Assembly: GCA_018057825.1 (NCBI GenBank)
Contig: JAGPCY010000011.1
Location: 1 to 64,000 of the forward strand
Direction of reading: 5' to 3'
Source of the DNA: Kofleriaceae bacterium
GTDB lineage: Bacteria > Myxococcota_A > Polyangia > Haliangiales > Haliangiaceae
DNA: 64,000 nucleotides
Positions 1 through 7,862 of the stretch are shown here, one piece after another (position 1 is the first letter of the stretch; each line of letters opens with the position of its first letter). The notes below the pieces were generated by a model that had not been told where the DNA came from, made no database searches, and worked only from the letters and a program-made list of their open reading frames with translations. A program made the translations under genes and the position numbers.

Positions 1-270
1 GCGGCCGGGTGCGAGGCGTAGATGGCGGCCGGGTGCGAGGCGTAGATGGCGGCCGGGTGCGAGGCGTAGATGGCGGCCGGGTGCGAGGCGTAGATGGCGG
101 CGGGGTGCGAGGCGTAGATGGCGGCCGGGTGCGAGGCGTAGATGGCGGCGGGGTGCGAGGCGTAGATGGCGGCGGGTTGCGAGGCGTAGATGGCGGCGGG
201 TTGCGAGGCGTAGATGGCGGCAGGCTGCGAGGCGTAGATGGCGGCGGGCTGCGAGGCGTAGATGGCGGCG
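1..270 (-). repeat. 24-bp tandem repeat encoding octapeptides
   Basis: At least eleven 24-bp units lie in frame inside the left-edge gene. The shared core GCGAGGCGTA starts at 11, 35, 59 and then every 24 bp to 251. Units differ mainly at the codon for the last residue: CAC in the seven leftmost units, CAA or CAG in the four rightmost. The array continues past the window edge. Confidence 0.9.
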
Positions 271-485
271 GGTTGTGTCGGAGGCGCCACCGCGCCGGGC
301 AGGGTGGCCAGCGCCTGGCGACCGATCTGGGCGTGGATCCGGTTGCCGTCGCCCGATGCGAGGATCGCGCGATCTTCCTCGGAGAGATCCGCCTTGGCGA
401 TGGCGGCCCCGGGATCCGCCGCGAAGGCCTGCTGGGCGGCGGGATCCGCAGCGAGGGAAGCCAGGTACTGGAGCAACGTCGACAT
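1..485 (-). CDS. Octapeptide-repeat protein with short helical N-terminal domain (3' end cut by window)
   Basis: The gene reads leftward from an ATG at 485 and leaves the window still open. The start is supported by GGAG five bases upstream. The first ~70 residues (starting MSTLLQYLASLAADPAAQQ) form a small helical domain with the pattern FAADPGAAIAKADLSEEDRA and SGDGNRI. This resembles the LigA-type small domain (LSxEDRxxLxSGD) found in short uncharacterised proteins and some dioxygenase small subunits. An APPTQ linker follows, then at least eleven perfect copies of the octapeptide PAAIYAS[QH]. The copies nearest the N terminus carry Gln and the seven distal ones carry His. No signal peptide is seen. 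Function is unknown; a repeat-bearing structural or peptide-precursor role is only a guess. Confidence 0.75.
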   Translation of the reverse strand, partial: MSTLLQYLASLAADPAAQQAFAADPGAAIAKADLSEEDRAILASGDGNRIHAQIGRQALATLPGAVAPPTQPAAIYASQPAAIYASQPAAIYASQPAAIYASQPAAIYASHPAAIYASHPAAIYASHPAAIYASHPAAIYASHPAAIYASHPAAIYASHPA

Positions 486-676
486 CGGGACTCCGTCAGG
501 TTGGATTTGGCCGGAGGCCGGGCTGCGCCCGGCCCGAGGAGCGACCGCGAGTTGGACCACCCCCGCGGGGGTCGCGACGCCGCGACCCGAGGACGCCAAG
601 TGTATCGCGAGGCGGGGCGGGCTGGCCGCCCACGCGGCACTGACAGCGGGGTGGCATCGTGGGACCGGGGCGCTCG

Positions 677-3226
677 CTAGAGCGAGCGGGCGAGGCGGAA
701 CCCGAGCGTCACGTCGCGGACGACCGACGGCGTGTTGTGGCGCGTCGCGGCCCGCAGCAGGAAGGCGTCGAACAGAAAACACCCGCCGCGCAAGGCGCGC
801 TCGCCCGGGGTCGGGGCGTGCCCCGGCGGCAGGTAGATGCCGTCGACCAGCGGCGGGCCCTCGCGTCGATACTCGTCGGCACACCAGCTGATCGTGTTGC
901 CGGCCATGCCCCGCGCGCCGTACGGGCTGACGTCGACCGGGAAGGCGTCGACCTCGACGGGGCGGAGGCTACCCTCGCGCGACAGCCGCATGCCGGCCCA
1001 GGTCGGGTCGAACGCGTCGCCCCAGGGGAAGCTGCGGCCATCGACGCCGCGGGCCGCCTTCTCGAACTCGAGCTCGCCCGGGAGCCGATAGGCCCGGCCA
1101 CAGCGCCGCGACTCCCAGTCGGCGAAGGCGACCGCGCCGTGCCAGTTGACCATGAACGCTGGCACCGTCGGGCCCCAGCTCAGGCCCTCGTCGTCGACCC
1201 CCAGGTCGAAGTGTCCCGAGGGCAGGCGCGGCCAGATCAGCGTCCCGGCCTCGGCCGCCGAGGCGCCGCGGTGACGCGGCACCACGCTCAGCGCCAGGGC
1301 CTCAGCCTCGGCGGTCCCCTCGTCGATCAGGGCGTTAACCATGGTCAGCAGTTCGCGGTTGGTGACCGGATCGCGACGCAGCGCGAACCCGTCGACCCAG
1401 ACCCGCTGTCGGGGCATGACCTCACCGGCGGCCTGGGGATCACCGCCGCACCAGAACGGTCCTGCGGGGACGAACACCTCGTCGCGATCGAGCTGGTCGA
1501 GCCGAGGCAGCACCACCGGCGTCGGGCCGACGGCCCCCGGGCGGATCGGGTTCCAATGTTCCTGGCGACCGATCGCCACCGGGTAGCGGACCTCGTGGTG
1601 GCCTGGGGCCCGCAGCACGAGCAGGTAGCTCCCGCGCTCGAGCTCGTGATCGACCAGCGGGGTCGGGCCGAGGTCGGCGACGTGGGTGTCGACCAGGCGG
1701 CGGCCGCGCAGCTCGTAGCGCCGCAGCTCGACCTGCGCTGGCGGCTCGGTATAGAGCGTCACGGCGCCGCGGCCAGCCAGGTAGGTGGCGTGCTCGCCGC
1801 GGTCGTGGACCCGCAGCTTGGCCTCGAGTGCCCGGGCCGCCGGGTCACGACGCTCCTCGGCGGTGGCGTGGAGCTTGCGGTAGTGGCGCGCCAGCATGGC
1901 GTGGGCCTCGGGCAGCTCGGCCTCGATGAGCGACAGGTCGATCAGGCGGTTCATCTCGACGGTGGCGAGCTCGGCCTCGATGCGCTGGCGCGCCGCGGCG
2001 TCCTCGAGCTCCCAGCCCGGCTGCTTGGCCTCGCTCGGCGCCGACGGAGGGAGCGGATCGAGGATGACCCGGGCCTGGCTCTCGAGGTCGGCGGCCTCGG
2101 CTTCGCACGCCGCGATCCGCGGCACCAGCGCCTCGGCCTGTTCGAGCAAGGCGCGCGCACGTTCGCGCTTGCGGGCACCGTCGAGGAACCCGGCGACCGC
2201 CTGACCCAGGTCGCTGGCGTCGACCCATCGCGCGTCCGGATCGGTCGCGGTGGCCCGGCTGGCGATCGCGATCAACTCCTCGGGCAGCGGGCGTTCAGCC
2301 GCCGCCACGATCGGCGCCAGGACGCCCATCCGCTCCGGCAGGGTCGGCGGTCGTCCGAGCAGGATCTCACGCAGGATCATGCCGAGCGCGTAGACGTCGG
2401 TCGGCGGGCCGAGCTCGATCTCCCCCGAGGCCTGCTCGGGAGACATGTACCCGGCGGTGCCGGCGATCTGTCCGGCCTGGCTCATCAAGGCGTCGTCCTC
2501 GCCGCGCGTCGTCGACGGCGCCGGGCTCTGACCGTCGGTCCGGGAGCCGATCCGCGCCAGCCCCCAGTCGAGGACCAGGACCTCGCCGAACGGACCGAGC
2601 ATGATGTTCTGCGGCTTGAGATCGCGATGGACCACGCCGCGGGCGTGGGCGAACCCGACGCACTCGCACACCCGATGGAAGTAGTCGATCAAGCGGCGGA
2701 ACGAGACGCCGCCCGCCTCGGGGGCCCAGCCGGTGGCCGACGCCGCATGGACCGCCTCGATGACCATCGACAACGTGCGCCCGCGGATCTCCGCCATCGT
2801 GTAGTAGGGCCGCCCGTCGGTCAGCGTGCCGATCTCATGGACCGGCACGACGCTCGGGTGCTGGAGCTGCGCCGTGACCTGCGCCTCCTGGACGAAGCGC
2901 GCCAGGGCGACCGGGTCGTCGGTCCACCAGTCGCCCAGCACCTTCATCACCATGTCGCGGCGGAGCTGGCGATCGAAGACCCGGTAGACGTCACCCTGGC
3001 CGCCGGCGGCCAGGTGCTTGCCGAGGACGTAGCGCTCGGGCGGCACCGGCTGGGCGCGCGGCCGCGCGCCCCGGGAGGCCCCGGCGGTCGCCTCTTGGAT
3101 CACGCTGCCGAGCGCCATCGTCACGGCGTTCGACATCCCAGCCGGGGCGCCATCGGAGCGCGCGGTCTGGGCGTCGGACGCGGTCTGCGCCACCTCCGGC
3201 GGGCTGCCCCCCTCGGGCTCGGACAT
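677..3226 (-). CDS. Ser/Thr protein kinase fused to a formylglycine-generating-enzyme (SUMF1-type) domain
   Basis: 849 aa. The kinase domain spans roughly residues 66-350: a Gly loop AAGGQGDVY, Lys95, HRDLKPQN at 200-207, DWG at 220-222 (in place of DFG) and GTAGYMSPE. A coiled, Glu/Ala-rich linker follows. From about 600 there is an FGE-sulfatase/EgtB-PvdO domain: FVPAGPFWCGGD, RVWVDGFALRRDPVTN, WHGAVAFADWESRRCGRAYRLP, FPWGD, and the closing RGGCF and GFRLARS. This kinase-FGE architecture is known from Planctomycetes and Myxococcota; substrates are unknown and the FGE-like part need not make formylglycine. ATG at 3226 has TAACAT six bases upstream and no Shine-Dalgarno. No membrane span is evident, so it is probably cytoplasmic. 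Confidence 0.93.
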   Translation of the reverse strand: MSEPEGGSPPEVAQTASDAQTARSDGAPAGMSNAVTMALGSVIQEATAGASRGARPRAQPVPPERYVLGKHLAAGGQGDVYRVFDRQLRRDMVMKVLGDWWTDDPVALARFVQEAQVTAQLQHPSVVPVHEIGTLTDGRPYYTMAEIRGRTLSMVIEAVHAASATGWAPEAGGVSFRRLIDYFHRVCECVGFAHARGVVHRDLKPQNIMLGPFGEVLVLDWGLARIGSRTDGQSPAPSTTRGEDDALMSQAGQIAGTAGYMSPEQASGEIELGPPTDVYALGMILREILLGRPPTLPERMGVLAPIVAAAERPLPEELIAIASRATATDPDARWVDASDLGQAVAGFLDGARKRERARALLEQAEALVPRIAACEAEAADLESQARVILDPLPPSAPSEAKQPGWELEDAAARQRIEAELATVEMNRLIDLSLIEAELPEAHAMLARHYRKLHATAEERRDPAARALEAKLRVHDRGEHATYLAGRGAVTLYTEPPAQVELRRYELRGRRLVDTHVADLGPTPLVDHELERGSYLLVLRAPGHHEVRYPVAIGRQEHWNPIRPGAVGPTPVVLPRLDQLDRDEVFVPAGPFWCGGDPQAAGEVMPRQRVWVDGFALRRDPVTNRELLTMVNALIDEGTAEAEALALSVVPRHRGASAAEAGTLIWPRLPSGHFDLGVDDEGLSWGPTVPAFMVNWHGAVAFADWESRRCGRAYRLPGELEFEKAARGVDGRSFPWGDAFDPTWAGMRLSREGSLRPVEVDAFPVDVSPYGARGMAGNTISWCADEYRREGPPLVDGIYLPPGHAPTPGERALRGGCFLFDAFLLRAATRHNTPSVVRDVTLGFRLARSL

Positions 3227-3232
3227 CGAGTG

Positions 3233-3238
3233 ATGTTA
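3233..3238 (-). promoter_or_regulatory. -10-like TAACAT, leaderless geometry
   Basis: TAACAT ends six bases before the ATG at 3226, so a start about 7 nt downstream of the hexamer falls on the A of ATG. No clear -35 is seen. Confidence 0.45.
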
Positions 3239-3354
3239 CCGCTTCGAGGGCGGCGCCGAAACCTACCGGCGGGGTGACCGGGGCCGCTGGCGTCGCCGGC
3301 GACACCTGGTGGCTTCCCGACCCGCCGGCGCGTCCCCTTGCCAGGGTTCAGTCG

Positions 3355-3360
3355 TATGAT
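3355..3360 (+). promoter_or_regulatory. Possible -10 box TATGAT
   Basis: TATGAT is one base from the sigma-70 -10 consensus. It lies 56 bp before the ATG of the lipoprotein gene, leaving a leader of about 49 nt that carries a GAGG Shine-Dalgarno. No well-spaced -35 was found. Confidence 0.3.
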
Positions 3361-3415
3361 TCTCGCTGGTTAGGTCGAGGTCCAGGTGGAGCACCACTTG
3401 CTATCCGAGGACGGC

Positions 3416-4621
3416 ATGAAGCGCACCGTGCTGATCCTGGCCGCGGCCCTCTCACTCGCGGCGTGTGTCGAGGGCGAGTTCGACAAGGGGGAGGAAGAGG
3501 AGGTCCCGGCGGACGGCAAGCTCGACTCGTTCGCGCGTCCGACGCATCACGGCGAGCTGGCTTTCGGCGACCGCCCCGAGGCGACGCTGACGGCGACCGA
3601 GCGTCATCACACCTGGACCTTCGCGCTCACCGGCGAGGCCGCCATCCACGCCTTCACCGGCACCAGCCTCACCAGCCGCAGCACCGTCGACACCGTGCTC
3701 TACCTGTACCGCCAGCGCGCCGATGGTTCGTGGGGGCCGTACCTGGCGCGCAACGACGACGCCAACGGCACGCTGTACTCGGCGCTGCGCCGCAACCTGA
3801 CGGCCGGGACCTATCGGGTCCTGGTCAAGGGCTATAGCGCGAGCACCCGCGGGCGGTTCTCGGTCCAGGTCGACTGCGAGGGCGCGGGCTGTGCGGCGCC
3901 GAGCACCTGCCTGTTCGGCGCGACCTTCGGGGACCTCCTCGACGGCGTCGGTGGCCTGATCACCGGCGACCGCGCGATGGTCGCCACCGACTGGCTGTCG
4001 CCGCTCGATCAAGCGCGCGTGGTCCTGGCGGTGCAGCAGTCGGCTCACACCGACGTCACGACGGTGGCCGAGGCCTTCACCCGCGTCGACGGCAACACGA
4101 TCCGCCGGGTCGACGTCTACGACGAGGTCGGGGCCCGGTCGTTCGTCGCGTTCGAGTACGGCGCCGGCGACAACAGCTACGGCGCGGTGTTCGGCTACGG
4201 CTCGACCGCGCTGGTGGCGTCGATCCGCGACGGTGACCTGACGGCGTGTACCGCCCGCGCGCAGACCTGCGCGCTCGGCACCGACTGGGGCACGACCCGG
4301 GGCGACGCCGACTTCACCCGGCTGGGCGCGACCGTGGTCACCGCGGCGGGCCAGCTCTCGGGCGCCGATGCCGCGGCCGCGACGGACGCCATCCGCGTCG
4401 CCTACGCCGACGCCGCTGATCTGGCCGACGGCTTGACGCGGGTCGACGGCGGGGTCCTCGACGTGGTCGACCTCCGCCACGAGCCGACCGGCACTGCGAT
4501 CCGGGCCTTCACCTACGGCGCGGGCGACAACACCTACGGCGCGCTGTACCAGGCCGGCACCACGACCCGCCTGGCCTCGGTGGTCGACGGCTTCTACTAC
4601 GATTGCAGCTTCGCTCCCTGA
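3416..4621 (+). CDS. Secreted lipoprotein with pre-peptidase C-terminal-like domain and paired C-terminal repeats
   Basis: 401 aa. An upstream in-frame ATG at 3386 is less likely, because the ATG at 3416 has GAGG five bases before it and opens directly into a lipoprotein signal (MKRTVLILAAALSLAAC). An acidic tether containing ADGKLDSF follows, a motif common in exported myxobacterial proteins. A beta-sandwich of the pre-peptidase C-terminal type comes next (HTWTFALTGEAAIHAFT, TVLYLYRQ, LTAGTYRVLVKGY). The C-terminal half holds two related units, each with TRVDG, a (F)xYGAGDN(S/T)YGA core and LASxxDG. Function is unknown; it should be anchored to the outer membrane or cell surface. Confidence 0.85.
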   Translation: MKRTVLILAAALSLAACVEGEFDKGEEEEVPADGKLDSFARPTHHGELAFGDRPEATLTATERHHTWTFALTGEAAIHAFTGTSLTSRSTVDTVLYLYRQRADGSWGPYLARNDDANGTLYSALRRNLTAGTYRVLVKGYSASTRGRFSVQVDCEGAGCAAPSTCLFGATFGDLLDGVGGLITGDRAMVATDWLSPLDQARVVLAVQQSAHTDVTTVAEAFTRVDGNTIRRVDVYDEVGARSFVAFEYGAGDNSYGAVFGYGSTALVASIRDGDLTACTARAQTCALGTDWGTTRGDADFTRLGATVVTAAGQLSGADAAAATDAIRVAYADAADLADGLTRVDGGVLDVVDLRHEPTGTAIRAFTYGAGDNTYGALYQAGTTTRLASVVDGFYYDCSFAP

Positions 4622-4687
4622 CGACCGCGGGCGGCGACGAGCGCGCGGTCGGCTTGACCGCGACCCGGCGGCGGTCGACCCTCAGTC

Positions 4688-5290
4688 ATGCTCGCGATCG
4701 ACGACCTCGACGACCGCCGCCCGGGGACCGCGGACGACCTGGCCGCGATCCGCAACGATGACTGGAACGACGCGGTCGACGTCGAGGAGCTGAGCGCCCA
4801 CGACGGCGACCTCAGCCTCGACGACGATCTCAGCGTTCACGGCGGCGCGCTCCTGGTCCGCGGCGACCTGACCGTCGCCGGCACGGTCACGATCGACGAG
4901 ACCGGCACGCTGGTCGTCACCGGGCGGCTGCGCTGCGCCAACCTCGGGTGCGAGGGCAACCTCGAGGTCGGCGGCGACGCCGAGGTCGGCGGCACGATCT
5001 TCGGTTGCTATGAGGCCGGCACCTCGTGGTTCCACGGCGCCGTGACCGCGCGCCTCTTGCTGCGCGGCAACCACGGCTTCGAGTACGACCCTGAGCGCCT
5101 CGCGGTCGGCGCGCACCTCGCGTTCACCAACTTCCGGGGGCTCCAACGCGGCACGGCCGCCGAGGCCCAGGCGATCCTGTCGGCCCCGGCCTACGCGCTC
5201 CTGGCGCCGCTCATCGGGCTGGTGCCCGACGGCCCGTCATCGCAGGGGGCGCTCCGGTTCCTGCGCACCGACGGCTTCCTCGCCACCTGA
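4688..5290 (+). CDS. Hypothetical beta-helix protein (bactofilin-like repeat pattern)
   Basis: 200 aa, no signal peptide. Residues ~35-110 show a regular alternation of Gly, Val and Asp (SVHGGALLVRGDLTVAG, TLVVTGRLRC, LEVGGDAEVGGTIFG). This suggests a right-handed beta-helix like that of polymer-forming bactofilins or related cytoplasmic repeat proteins. It is not a clear bactofilin match, because the family's usual polar tails are missing. It lies 67 bp after the lipoprotein gene on the same strand. The ATG has neither a Shine-Dalgarno nor the TANNNT box seen elsewhere, so the start is less certain. Confidence 0.7.
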   Translation: MLAIDDLDDRRPGTADDLAAIRNDDWNDAVDVEELSAHDGDLSLDDDLSVHGGALLVRGDLTVAGTVTIDETGTLVVTGRLRCANLGCEGNLEVGGDAEVGGTIFGCYEAGTSWFHGAVTARLLLRGNHGFEYDPERLAVGAHLAFTNFRGLQRGTAAEAQAILSAPAYALLAPLIGLVPDGPSSQGALRFLRTDGFLAT

Positions 5291-5421
5291 GCCCTTGGCG
5301 GGCCGGGCGGCGACGGCGAGGCCGGAACCGAGTCAGCTCGCCGACGATGATCCGCGGAGGTCGTCCAGCCCGGCGCCGGCGCGGTTGCGTCGCGTGACCA
5401 GGCGGGGCACGGTGCGCGGCG

Positions 5422-7173
5422 ATGCATCCCCTGGTCCGCCTGTGGCGTTACGCCGGCGCCTATCGCACCCGGATCCGCCTGGCGGTCCTCTACACCGTCA
5501 TCAACAAGCTGTTCGACATCCTGCCCGAGGTGCTGATCGGCGTCGCGGTCGACGTCGTGGTCCGCCGCGAGGGCTCGTGGCTGTCGAGCCTCGGGGTCGA
5601 CGGCGTCGAGACCCAGCTCTACCTCCTGGCCGCGATCACCGCGGTGGTGTGGATGAGCGAGTCGGCCTTCGAGTACGCCTACGAGGTGGCGTGGCGCGAT
5701 CTGGCCCAGGCCCTCCAGCACGAGCTGCGCCTCGACGTCTACCGCCACGTCCAGTCCCTCGACGTCGCCTACTTCGAGGACAAGCAGGCCGGCGCGATCC
5801 TCAGCACGCTGAACGACGACATCAACCAGCTCGAGCGCTTCTTGAACGACGGCGCGACCCAGATCATCTTGGTGATCGCGTCGACCCTGTTGTGCGGCGT
5901 GGCCTTCGTCGTGGTCGCCCCCGGCACGGCGCTGTTCGCGCTGGCGCCGATCCCGGTCATCCTCTACGGCGCCTACTGGTTCCAGGGCCGCCTCGAGCGT
6001 CGCTACCTGGCGGTCCGGGCCGAGGCCGCCGAACTCAATGGCCTGGTCGGCAACAACCTGGGCGGGCTGACGACGATCCGCGCCTTCGGCCGCGAGGACC
6101 ACGAGGCAGTTCGGGTCGAGGGCGGTAGCGCGCGCTACCGCGAGGCCAACCGGCGCGCGATCCGGCTGTCGAGCGCGATCACGCCGGTCATCCGCATGGC
6201 GATCATGGCCGGGTTCATCGCCACGCTGGTGGTTGGCGGTCACCTGACCCTGCGCGGCGAGCTGGCGGTCGGGGCCTACTCGGTGTTCGTGTTCCTGACC
6301 CAGCGCCTCTTGTGGCCCCTGACCCGGCTGGCCCAGGTGACCGACATGTACAACCGCTCGATGGCGTCGGCGCGCCGGGCCTTCGCGCTCCTCGACACGC
6401 CGCTCGCCCATCCGGCCGGCACCGCGCCGCTCGGCGACGCCGCCCAGGGGGACGTGCGCTTCGAGGGGGTCGAGTTCGCCTACGCCGATGGACCGCCGGT
6501 CCTGCGCGGCCTCACGCTCACCGCCGCGGCCGGCCGCACCACCGCCCTGGTCGGCACCACCGGGGCCGGCAAGAGCACGGTGATGAAGCTGCTCCTCAAG
6601 TTCTACCGGGCGACTGGCGGCGCGATCACCCTCGGCGGGCGCGCGCTCGATGAGCTCGATGACGTCGCGGTCCGCGCCGCGGTCGGCTACGTCGGCCAGG
6701 ACGTGTTCCTGATCGACGGCACGATCGCCGACAACATCCGCTACGGGCGCCTCGACGCCAGCGACGCCGAGGTCGAGGTTGCGGCCCGCGCCGCGGCCGC
6801 CCACGACTTCATCGCCGCGCTGCCCGACGGCTACGCCACCCGGGTCGGCGAGCGCGGCCAGAAGCTGTCGGGCGGTCAGCGCCAGCGCCTGGCCATCGCT
6901 CGGGCCCTGGTCCGCGACCCGGCGATCCTTATCCTCGACGAGGCCACCAGCGCGGTCGACAACGAGACCGAGGCCGCGATCGCCCGGGCCCTGGCCGACA
7001 TCACCCGGGGCCGCACGACGATCATGGTCGCGCACCGCCTATCGACCATCCGCCACGCCGACGAGATCTTCGTGCTCGAGAACGGCGCCGTCCTCGAGCG
7101 CGGCACCCACGAGGAGCTGGTCGCGCGCGGTGGCGCCTACGCCGCGCTCTGGCGGCTCCAGACCGGCGACTGA
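5422..7173 (+). CDS. ABC transporter, fused permease and ATPase (MsbA/LmrA-type exporter)
   Basis: 583 aa half-transporter. An exporter-type six-helix membrane domain spans residues ~15-310. The nucleotide-binding domain spans ~340-580, with Walker A GTTGAGKST near 378, Q-loop GQDVFLIDGTI, signature LSGGQRQRLAIARAL near 483, Walker B ILILDEATSAVD and switch MVAHRLST. It would work as a homodimer in the inner membrane. The substrate (lipid, drug or peptide) cannot be told; no C39 peptidase domain or adaptor gene is nearby. A hexanucleotide repeat tract starts 27 bp after its stop codon. Confidence 0.95.
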   Translation: MHPLVRLWRYAGAYRTRIRLAVLYTVINKLFDILPEVLIGVAVDVVVRREGSWLSSLGVDGVETQLYLLAAITAVVWMSESAFEYAYEVAWRDLAQALQHELRLDVYRHVQSLDVAYFEDKQAGAILSTLNDDINQLERFLNDGATQIILVIASTLLCGVAFVVVAPGTALFALAPIPVILYGAYWFQGRLERRYLAVRAEAAELNGLVGNNLGGLTTIRAFGREDHEAVRVEGGSARYREANRRAIRLSSAITPVIRMAIMAGFIATLVVGGHLTLRGELAVGAYSVFVFLTQRLLWPLTRLAQVTDMYNRSMASARRAFALLDTPLAHPAGTAPLGDAAQGDVRFEGVEFAYADGPPVLRGLTLTAAAGRTTALVGTTGAGKSTVMKLLLKFYRATGGAITLGGRALDELDDVAVRAAVGYVGQDVFLIDGTIADNIRYGRLDASDAEVEVAARAAAAHDFIAALPDGYATRVGERGQKLSGGQRQRLAIARALVRDPAILILDEATSAVDNETEAAIARALADITRGRTTIMVAHRLSTIRHADEIFVLENGAVLERGTHEELVARGGAYAALWRLQTGD

Positions 7174-7200
7174 CCCGCTGGTTTTCCCCGGCCGACCCGC

Positions 7201-7258
7201 CTCGGCCTCGGTCTCGGCCTCGGTCTCGACCTCGGTCTCGGCCTCGGTCTCGGTCTCC
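7201..7258. repeat. CTCGGY hexanucleotide tract A
   Basis: About 58 bp of CTCGGC/CTCGGT units in + orientation, beginning 27 bp after the ABC transporter stop. Confidence 0.9.
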
Positions 7259-7523
7259 ATCGGCGTGGATCCGGTGATGACTCCGGAGTCGTAGGTACAC
7301 GGGACCGCCGACGTGGGCCTGCCCGCGTCGGTCACCCGCCGCGGTGGACGCCTCCCGTTCGCTCGCGATGAACACGCGACAACAGAGGCTGGCTCGGGGA
7401 CCAGGGATCGATCTATCGCATACGTCCTAGCGTGGGAGCTCACGAGGTCGGCGCCACCGCGCGGGCTCCCTAGCGGGCGGCCGGCCCCCGTCGGCTCTGT
7501 GCGCGCACTACCCCTTCCCCAGT
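7259..7523. other. Non-coding spacer between two repeat tracts, with two dyads
   Basis: No credible gene is seen. Two structured elements are present: a 12-bp perfect palindrome GACTCCGGAGTC at 7279-7290, and a hairpin at 7308-7331 with stem CCGACGTGGG/CCCGCGTCGG (one G-T pair) and loop CCTG. The sequence is less biased than the flanking tracts. It could be old coding DNA, a small RNA or terminator remnants; nothing decides between these. Confidence 0.4.
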
Positions 7524-7799
7524 TCGGTCTCCGCCTCGGCCTCGGTCTCGATCTCGGTCCGCCTCGGTCTCGGCCTCGGTCTCGGCCTCGGCCTCGGCCT
7601 CGGCCTCGGTCTCGGTCTCGGTCTCGGCCTCGGCCTCGGTCTCGGCCTCGGTCTCGATTTCGGTCCGCCTCGGACTCGGCCTCGGTCTCGGCCTCGGTCT
7701 CGGTCTCGGTCTCGGCCTCGGTCTCGGTCGGTCTCCGCCTCGGTCTCGGTCTCGGTCTCGGTCTCGGCCTCAGTCTCGGCCTCGGTCTCCGCCTCGGCC
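7524..7799. repeat. CTCGGY hexanucleotide tract B
   Basis: About 276 bp (roughly 46 units) of CTCGGC/CTCGGT with scattered CTCCGC and CTCGAT variants, + orientation. It sits 63 bp beyond the stop codon of the giant leftward adhesin gene. Confidence 0.95.
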
Positions 7800-7803
7800 A
7801 CAC

Positions 7804-7844
7804 CGAAAACGCGCCCGGCCCGCCGGGACTGCCGACGGGCCGGG
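7804..7844 (-). terminator. Hairpin terminator of the giant adhesin gene
   Basis: On the minus strand a 9-bp perfect stem (CCCGGCCCG at 7836-7844 pairing with CGGGCCGGG at 7814-7822) with a 13-nt loop is followed within 4 nt by TTTT. It lies 18 bp after the adhesin stop and before tract B. The short U run makes it a moderate factor-independent candidate. Confidence 0.5.
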
Positions 7845-7862
7845 TCTGGGGCGTGGCTGCGG

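Noticed and set aside
1-270. CRISPR-like array
   Set aside because: Units are contiguous 24-mers with no spacers and stay in frame with a leftward gene, so it is a coding tandem repeat.
659-3277. 872-codon open frame on the + strand
   Set aside because: Exact shadow of the kinase-FGE gene; no recognisable domain and Arg/Asp/Gly-biased composition.
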